Below, piece by piece: positions 59,906 to 64,000 of a stretch of 64,000 nt of DNA. Position numbers and translations under genes: made by a program. The notes under the pieces are model-generated. The model made no database searches and was not told the DNA's origin. It worked only from the letters and a program-made list of their open reading frames with translations. Position 1 is the first letter of the stretch; each line of letters opens with the position of its first letter. Source of the stretch: Collybiopsis luxurians FD-317 M1 (lineage: Eukaryota; Basidiomycota; Agaricomycetes; Agaricales; Omphalotaceae); NCBI GenBank assembly GCA_000827265.1, contig KN834753.1:464686-528685 (forward strand). Direction: 5' to 3'.

Positions 59906-62900
59906 ATGGCTGAACCGTCTATTGAGCCTCTCAACTCTTCCACTAGAACAAAGCTTCGTTCAACTCAAATTCTAACTTCATTACCTCAAATCGTCTCTGA
60001 ACTCTTTCAGAATTCACTCGATGCTGGCGCGAAGAACATTGAAATTGGCGTCAATTGTCCTGAATGGACGTGCTGGGTTACGGATGATGGGTCCGGTATG
60101 AGTAAAGATTCCATGAACGCGCTCGGAACAGAGGGAAGGTACGGTATGTTGGAATGGCCTTTCAGGTCATCGAGGGAGTCTGAGTTTATCTTTGTAGCAA
60201 CATCCAAAGCGTACACCCCAGATTCTCTTAATTGTCTGTCAACCTTTGGTTTCCGTGGAGAAGGTCAGTTTGTTTACGTTCATCAAGTCAAACTCCCGAG
60301 TTCATTTGTGAACAGCCTTGGCATCCGCCGCTGACTTGTGCTGCCTGGAGATAGCTTCAAGAACATCTCTTTCGCGAGAAACTTCTTCGATCATTTTCAA
60401 GGTTTGTTCTTTCACATCTTTGCCGTCATTTCGAGCTGGCCGGTGATCGAACATGTACAGGACGGCAACGTGCTTTACACGGGGCCCGCAGTTCGCTGGA
60501 AAAGAGAGTTTCATGGAACCACTGTCTGTGTTCGAGATGCCTTTTACAACGTCAGAAGCTGTAGAATTCTTCTCCTGGACAATCGATTGACTCTTCGTAC
60601 AGCTTCCTGTCCGACGACGCTCACACCCATCAACTCCGCGAACACTGGAACTCATTCGTCAAGAAATAGAGATATGGGCCCTTATACATCCAGGAGTTTC
60701 TTTTACGCTCGAAGATTCTCAAGCTAAGTTTGGTGGGTCTTCAAGAACTAATGTTCTTAGAATCCCCAAGGTTCGAGCGAATTCAGTGTACGACGGCGAC
60801 GCCTTGATAAAATTTTCTTGGCTTCCAGATCTCATCCACTATAAATGTGTTTCGCCATCTTTACGGGCGCGCCCTATGTGAAGTCAGTACCCCGCCGTTC
60901 ACAGTGATCGTCTCGCTGAATTTTGGTGTCAAGCACTTGGAGGAAATAAACATCACTTCCGGGGAAATGAAGATGGAAGGTTTCATTAGTTTGGAGGGTG
61001 CATTATCCAAAGTATATTGTCTTTAACTTGTAGCTCCGCAGTGACTGAATCCAATATCCCAGGCCTACCAATTCTTGTGTGGGTTTCTGAATTGAATGGA
61101 TGATCAAATCGTGATATTACCCGGCATATAGACATCAATCGACATCCAATACCCTCAGGCGGAGAGCTACACCGGGTGATTGACGCTAAATTTTTTTCGT
61201 CTTCTTTTGCAAAGAATGTGGGTTGTTTATTCCTGTGTTGGTATTTTGGCTCCTTAGCGGCGTCCATAGGCTTATGATGAAAGTGGAGAATCACGGCGTT
61301 CCTGTGAGCAATCCTCGCTTCAACACTATCGATCCTCTGACGAACTGCATCCAGCTACCCGGCGTTCCCCACGCAAGACAGAGAAGAAGCCTGTTTATGT
61401 CCTGAACCTGGTCATTCCTCTACATCAAGTTGATAATTTACTGGAACCTGCGAAAGGCGCTTTCCACTTTCAGGTGAGAATATCCAAATTTTTGCTCGTT
61501 GATTGCTTCATTTGTTGACCTCTCGTCCAGAACAAAACTGCCGTGTCGGAGTTTCTGTCTTCATCGATCCTATCGTTCTTGGTTCGGCATGGGTTCTTAG
61601 TTCAAGCCGATACATCGAGGATGCATGAAAATCTCGGATCTCCACGTAAAAGGAAAAGACTCGATTTTGAACATAATTCAGGATACGCGGAAGTTATTTC
61701 CGAAGAAAATGAAGATGAAATCACTGAACTCCCTCCTCCGCCCCTCGATCTTTATGCTGTAAGGTTTAGCAAGTCTAAGTTCCATGAACGTCGCTCAAGA
61801 GAATCTCTCATCAGGGGAATGCGTTAGACGGGGATGAAGCGTTCTGGACAGATTCTAATACCGGAGAAACTTTCATAGTAGATCTGCGCACGGGAAACTC
61901 GCGCCCTCAAAGCCAACCTCGTCCCGAAGAAATAGACGATACCCGCGGATACCAAATGCTTCGACAACGACGCACGTTATCTTTTCCTAATTCTACAGAT
62001 AAGAGTCAAAGAGAGCCGGCCCCGGAGTGGATCCAGGAAGCCCTGGAAGTAAGTGGCCGCTCCCATACTGCGGTAAATGTTTCCCAAGTTTATGCTTCCC
62101 GTTAGGCAAATGACACGTATGCTATCTCCGAGAGGAGAATAGCCCAAGTCTCCGTTGGATCCGCAAAGATACAACAGCACCCCGACCAACATCAGCAATC
62201 GCAAAATCACCAGTGTCAGATCTTTTCCAAGTCGTTCCTTTATGGACAGGGCAATGGGGATTTGAGCGGAATTGTACAACAACGTTTTACGAAAGACGAT
62301 ATTCGTGGCGCCCGAATCATCAGCCAGGTAGATCGCAAGTTTATTGCGTGTGTATTCGAGAAAGATCTCCACAATGGAGATCTAATGAATTCGTCATCCC
62401 AAAAGGATGCCGAAAACTCAACTCTAGTCCTTATCGATCAGGCGAGTTCCTCAAATAACGCTACACGAGGATCGCAGGTCTAATATGGTAGCATGGTATT
62501 GACAGCACGCAGCCGACGAGCGCATTCGAGTGGAACAGTTTTTGAAAGAAATTTGCCTCGGCTTCTTGCGCTACGGCTCAGATGAAGAGGAAGAGGTCGA
62601 AAGGCGTCATCTGACGCCCCCGGTTCCCGTTCTTCTGACTCGGCTCGAAGCCTCACGATTAGCTGGATCACAGGAGATTCGACGCTCTTTTGAAAGCTGG
62701 GGTATTCATTTCACAGGCCTAGCTCAGGTTGAGGCGATGGACTCTACCAGCAATCGCTTAGACAAGGAAAGTAGCGGATATGTCCAAGTATCTGTGGAGC
62801 GCGTTCCGGAAGTTGTGGCAGATAAGGTGTGGAACTAGGGCCTCCAAGCTTCTCGACCGTTGACCAATTCATTTGTTCCTGCCTTTTCCAGCTGACAATG

Positions 62901-63399
62901 GGAAACGAACTGCGGGATCTGGTTAAAGGGTATCTTGCGCAACTTGAGACGGATATGCCTGACGTGACTCAGACCTCCGGGCTTAATGTAGACTCTAGCG
63001 ATTGGTTGAAAGCTTTGCGCTGGTGTCCCCGAGAACTCCTCGACTTGGTTAACTCGAAAGCTTGTAGAGGTAGGTACAGTTTCTGATATCGAGTAAGGCC
63101 ATTTCGATGTTGATGTCGAGGCCGCATCCTAGGTGCTATAATGTTCAACGATCCTTTGACCAATGAGCAGTGCTCTCGGCTGGTGTACCAGCTTTCTGAA
63201 ACGATATTTCCATTCCAGTGCGCGCATGGAAGGTTCGTTGCAAAATTCTTGCCTCCGCCGGGATCTGCTGATTCAATTGGGTATCAGACCCTCCTTGGTA
63301 CCCCTCGCCAACTTGGGAAAACTCTCCGGGAATAGTAGGAGTCTCTGTCGACGCTCTGTTACCTGGTCTGCGCTAGAAGAGCAGAGTCTGTTCAAATAA
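59906..63399 (+). CDS. MLH3: DNA mismatch repair/meiosis protein MLH3
   Basis: MLH3 with MLH1 forms the MutL-gamma endonuclease that makes meiotic crossovers. The GHKL ATPase motifs are present: ELFQNSLDAGAKNIEI, VTDDGSGMSKDS and STFGFRGEALASAADL, followed by VRDAFYNLPVRRR. The weakly conserved middle contains basic and serine-rich segments. The apparent frame break at about 61826 is removed by an intron at 61759-61814 (YAGNALDGDEAFW). The C-terminal endonuclease signature DQHAADERIRVEQF is split by a GC-AG intron at 62442-62505. SKACRGAIMFNDPLTNEQCSRL and CAHGRPSLVPLANLGKL complete the zinc-binding part. TAA at 63397-63399. More than fifteen introns. The MLH3 assignment over other MutL members rests on the combination of active endonuclease motif, long linker and terminal motif. 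Confidence 0.9.
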
Positions 63400-63551
63400 G
63401 GCAATTTATTGTTTGTTCATGTCACAGTACACCGTTACATCTGTGCGACTATTGTCTATCCTGAAGTTTGTATCGAAAAGCAAAACTGTATTTTTATCTG
63501 TAAGTTTTATGCCAAAGTTGTCGGGGATGGGGATCTTTCTAGTCTTTGTGG

Positions 63552-63864
63552 CTACGCTTCTGGGATTCCCTTTTGGATTACGCAGGTAGGATTCAGCAAG
63601 TAAGAATCCTGTCTTCCATAGGTGAGTTAGTACCAGTCTTTTTTTTCCGCAAGGACCATAGCTCAATACCTTTGAAGCTGTTGCCCGTTGTAGATGCTTT
63701 AAGGAAGTAAGTTCCCAAGAATGCGAAGCGGGGAGGGCACTATTGCAGATTTTTGCTCGTTGACCATTCCCAAGAAGATTCGAGGCATCGATTACCTCGG
63801 TCTTTGAGTCCACTTTGCGGCCCTTGCGACGCTTCGCAGGATGGCGTCGGTAGTCCGACGGCAT
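63552..63864 (-). CDS. Unknown small basic protein
   Basis: The ATG at 63864 opens MPSDYRRHPAKRRKGRKVDSK, a strongly basic start. A 61-nt intron with a clear branch-like CTAAC and GT...AG ends joins ATASK to DSYLLNPTCVIQKGIPEA, TAG at 63552-63554, giving about 84 residues. Without splicing the frame runs to 63406 and would nearly touch the MLH3 stop. The basic N-terminus could be a nucleolar or mitochondrial signal; no family is recognised. It starts only 28 bp from the divergent frame at 63893, so one of the two starts may be wrong. Confidence 0.5.
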
Positions 63865-63892
63865 CTTATATCTTTTTCATTGCCGTGACGCG

Positions 63893-64000
63893 ATGCAGCA
63901 GTCAATTCTATATTCATTCCCCGAACCAGACCATAACTGCTCAGCTGGCCCCCAACCGTTGGTGCTATCCGGTCTCGGACATCGCCTACAAGGCCCCGTG
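63893..64000 (+). CDS. 5' fragment of an unknown gene, truncated by the window edge
   Basis: An ATG at 63893 opens a frame of 36 codons that is still open at the end of the window: MQQSILYSFPEPDHNCSAGP then QPLVLSGLGHRLQGPV. The sequence has the look of real coding, but it is too short to identify. Confidence 0.4.
   Translation, partial: MQQSILYSFPEPDHNCSAGPQPLVLSGLGHRLQGPV

Noticed and set aside
61759..61830. Apparent frameshift in MLH3 where the frame stops at GMR
   Set aside because: A normal 56-nt GT-AG intron (61759-61814) joins the two frames without loss, so the gene is intact.

Overview
The window is nuclear DNA of a filamentous basidiomycete, most likely a mushroom-forming Agaricomycete. 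Genes sit close together on both strands. Most are cut by several short introns of about 50-65 nt with GT...AG borders. The gene content is fungal and eukaryotic: a velvet regulator, a two-HMG-box factor resembling mushroom Exp1, a SepA-type formin, prefoldin, complex I TYKY and MCM6. I see no tRNA, rRNA, CRISPR array or intact transposon.

Layout, left to right. 1-8.2 kb: the 3' part of a VAC14 homologue (+), a PTP-like phosphatase (-) and MCM6 (+). 8.5-14.9 kb: a large formin with a 192-nt assembly gap in its FH1 region. 15.6-22.4 kb: a secreted S28 serine peptidase, an inosine-uridine nucleoside hydrolase (-), a protein with a 2EXR/F-box-like start, and an SRR1/BER1-domain protein. 22.5-29.1 kb: a GEN1/Yen1 Holliday-junction resolvase (-) and a GH3 beta-glucosidase with a PA14 insert (-). 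30-35.3 kb: a small dicysteine protein that may be a LAMTOR1/Meh1-type lysosomal anchor (-), an SDR gene with a frame-breaking lesion, two small unknown genes and a secreted PR-1/CAP protein.

36.8-38.5 kb: prefoldin subunit 2 (-) and mitochondrial complex I NDUFS8 (+), sharing a 102-bp divergent promoter. 38.5-41.7 kb: a 3.1-kb stretch with no gene I can support. 41.7-48.1 kb: a serine-rich unknown protein, an INO80F-domain protein (-) and the HMG-box factor. 48.8-55.3 kb: a GNAT acetyltransferase (-), a very long PPR protein and a VelB-like velvet protein. 55.6-64 kb: an ArfGAP (-), methylcrotonoyl-CoA carboxylase beta subunit (-), the mismatch-repair/meiosis protein MLH3 (+), a small unknown gene (-) and the first 36 codons of another gene (+).

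Most genes are housekeeping, and neighbours do not form a biosynthetic cluster. Three are DNA-maintenance genes (MCM6, GEN1, MLH3), and two act on endolysosomal PI(3,5)P2 or possibly TORC1 signalling (VAC14, LAMTOR-like). The most notable observations are: a TCACGTG motif recurring in several intergenic regions, four of them divergent promoters; a GC-AG intron inside the MLH3 endonuclease motif; a 72-bp tandem duplication across a splice junction in the ArfGAP catalytic domain; the disrupted SDR gene; and the unexplained 3.1-kb gap. Exon borders were read by eye, so spans are more reliable than individual splice sites.
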